Positions 63,690 to 64,000 of a DNA stretch of 64,000 nucleotides are shown one piece after another. This DNA comes from Euwallacea fornicatus. Its lineage: Eukaryota > Arthropoda > Insecta > Coleoptera > Curculionidae. Each line of letters starts with the position of its first letter. Position 1 is the stretch's first letter. Under the pieces are notes generated by a model. That model saw nothing but the letters and a program-made list of their open reading frames with translations. It was not told the origin of the DNA and made no database searches. The DNA is taken from positions 248,001 to 312,000 of the forward strand of contig NW_027096017.1 in NCBI RefSeq assembly GCF_040115645.1, in the 5' to 3' direction. The translations under genes and the position numbers were made by a program.

Positions 63690-64000
63690 ACGAGCTCTTT
63701 AACATGACTAATAATGCTTAAGTCCATCTGGGTGAGCTTTCTAGAAACCGAGTAATTGATGTGCTCAAACACACATCTTTCGTGACTTTTCAAGATTTGA
63801 ACTTCCGTAGCTTCGGCAAATGTGCTTCAAATACCTTCAAAATTTGACCACAGAATCACCTCGACGAGCTCTTTAACATGACTAATAATGCTTAAGTCCA
63901 TCTGGGTGAGCTTTCTAGAAACCGAGTAATTGATGTGCTCAAACACACATCTTTCGTGACTTTTCAAGATTTGAACTTCCGTAGCTTCGGCAAATGTGCT
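63690..64000. repeat. Right edge: one full and one truncated monomer
   Basis: 63690-63863 and 63864-64000 are consecutive 'aataatgc/gagcttt/ttgatg/gatttgaacttcc' copies that look identical as far as they go. The second stops at monomer position 137 because the window ends; the array evidently continues. Confidence 0.93.

Larger units (their letters stand above)
1..64000. repeat. Satellite DNA array, 174-bp monomer, about 368 copies, spanning the whole window
   Basis: The motif 'acgagctctt' recurs at 1, 175, 349, 523 and so on every 174 bp. The last start is 63864, which equals 1 + 367 x 174 + 5. The +5 is accounted for by five 175-bp monomers. All copies lie head to tail in one orientation, with no insertion, inversion or unique spacer seen. 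Monomer types differ by roughly 1-7% (for example 12 substitutions between the first copy and a typical beta copy), but many non-adjacent blocks of several monomers are nearly identical. Such a long tandem array of nucleosome-scale units is typical of eukaryotic centromeric or pericentromeric satellite; the family is not one I recognise. No frame stays open: on the + strand stops recur at monomer positions 11, 16 and 30, and on the - strand at 10, 20 and 138. The array is noncoding, and the strand label is arbitrary. Confidence 0.98.

Noticed and set aside
1..64000. Protein-coding tandem repeat, because 174 is divisible by 3
   Set aside because: All six frames carry at least one stop per monomer (+ strand at 11, 16, 30; - strand at 10, 20, 138, among others). 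The longest open stretch is about 57 codons and simply repeats.
1..64000. CRISPR array
   Set aside because: The unit is a continuous 174-bp tandem repeat with no unique spacers; variation is point substitution at fixed positions.
1..64000. Inserted transposon or a break in the array
   Set aside because: Monomer phase was followed at intervals from end to end. Every start fits the 174-bp grid after the five +1 shifts, which leaves no room for an insertion.
1..64000. Assignment to a named plant or animal satellite family
   Set aside because: I could not match the monomer to any satellite I know with confidence; naming a species would be a guess. A database search with the consensus would settle it.

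Overview
The whole 64 kb is one uninterrupted head-to-tail satellite DNA array. The monomer is 174 bp and about 38-39% GC (67 of 174 bases in the first copy). By phase counting there are 367 complete monomers plus a 137-bp partial copy at the right edge. All copies have the same orientation. I see no gene, RNA gene, transposon, CRISPR array, telomere repeat or unique sequence, and neither end of the array is in the window. Stops interrupt all six frames in essentially every monomer, so nothing longer than about 57 codons is open. Monomer length, extent and organisation fit eukaryotic centromeric or pericentromeric heterochromatin, but I do not recognise the family and cannot choose between plant and animal.

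Monomer coordinates are used throughout (position 1 = the 'a' of 'acgagctctt'). Copies differ at a limited set of linked positions: 15 (a/g), 20-28, 34-39, 68-69 (tt/tg/at), 75, 85, 94-95, 106-121 and 133-135. Two broad groups are evident. Alpha monomers have a15 and 'ttta' or 'ttga' at 67-70. Beta monomers have 'atata' at 66-70, and usually g15 with 'aataat' at 21-26.

Layout: 1-14616 is alpha only. 14617-17576 is a tandem pair of 8-monomer blocks. 17751-19664 is the first beta domain. 19665-22970 is largely a re-copy of alpha material from 7.7-13.4 kb. 22971-26798 is an 11-monomer tandem duplication. 27321-30626 is the second beta domain, and 30627-33584 a 9-monomer unit and its partial repeat. 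33585-36369 is the first copy of a 14-15-monomer 'S block'. 36544-39849 and 41242-44547 are two copies of a 19-monomer block. 44548-47679 is S-block and alpha material. 48724-53247 is a 13-monomer tandem duplication, 54466-59687 a 15-monomer tandem duplication of the S block, and 61080-63689 holds 2- and 3-monomer duplications.

The array therefore has no single fixed higher-order repeat. It is a mosaic of nested duplications with units of 2, 3, 7, 9, 11, 13, 15 and 19 monomers, each traceable by private variants, as expected from repeated unequal crossover or replication-based amplification. The only length change I find is one 1-bp-longer allele present in five monomers. Each of those shifts the phase by exactly +1, giving the +5 offset at the right end.
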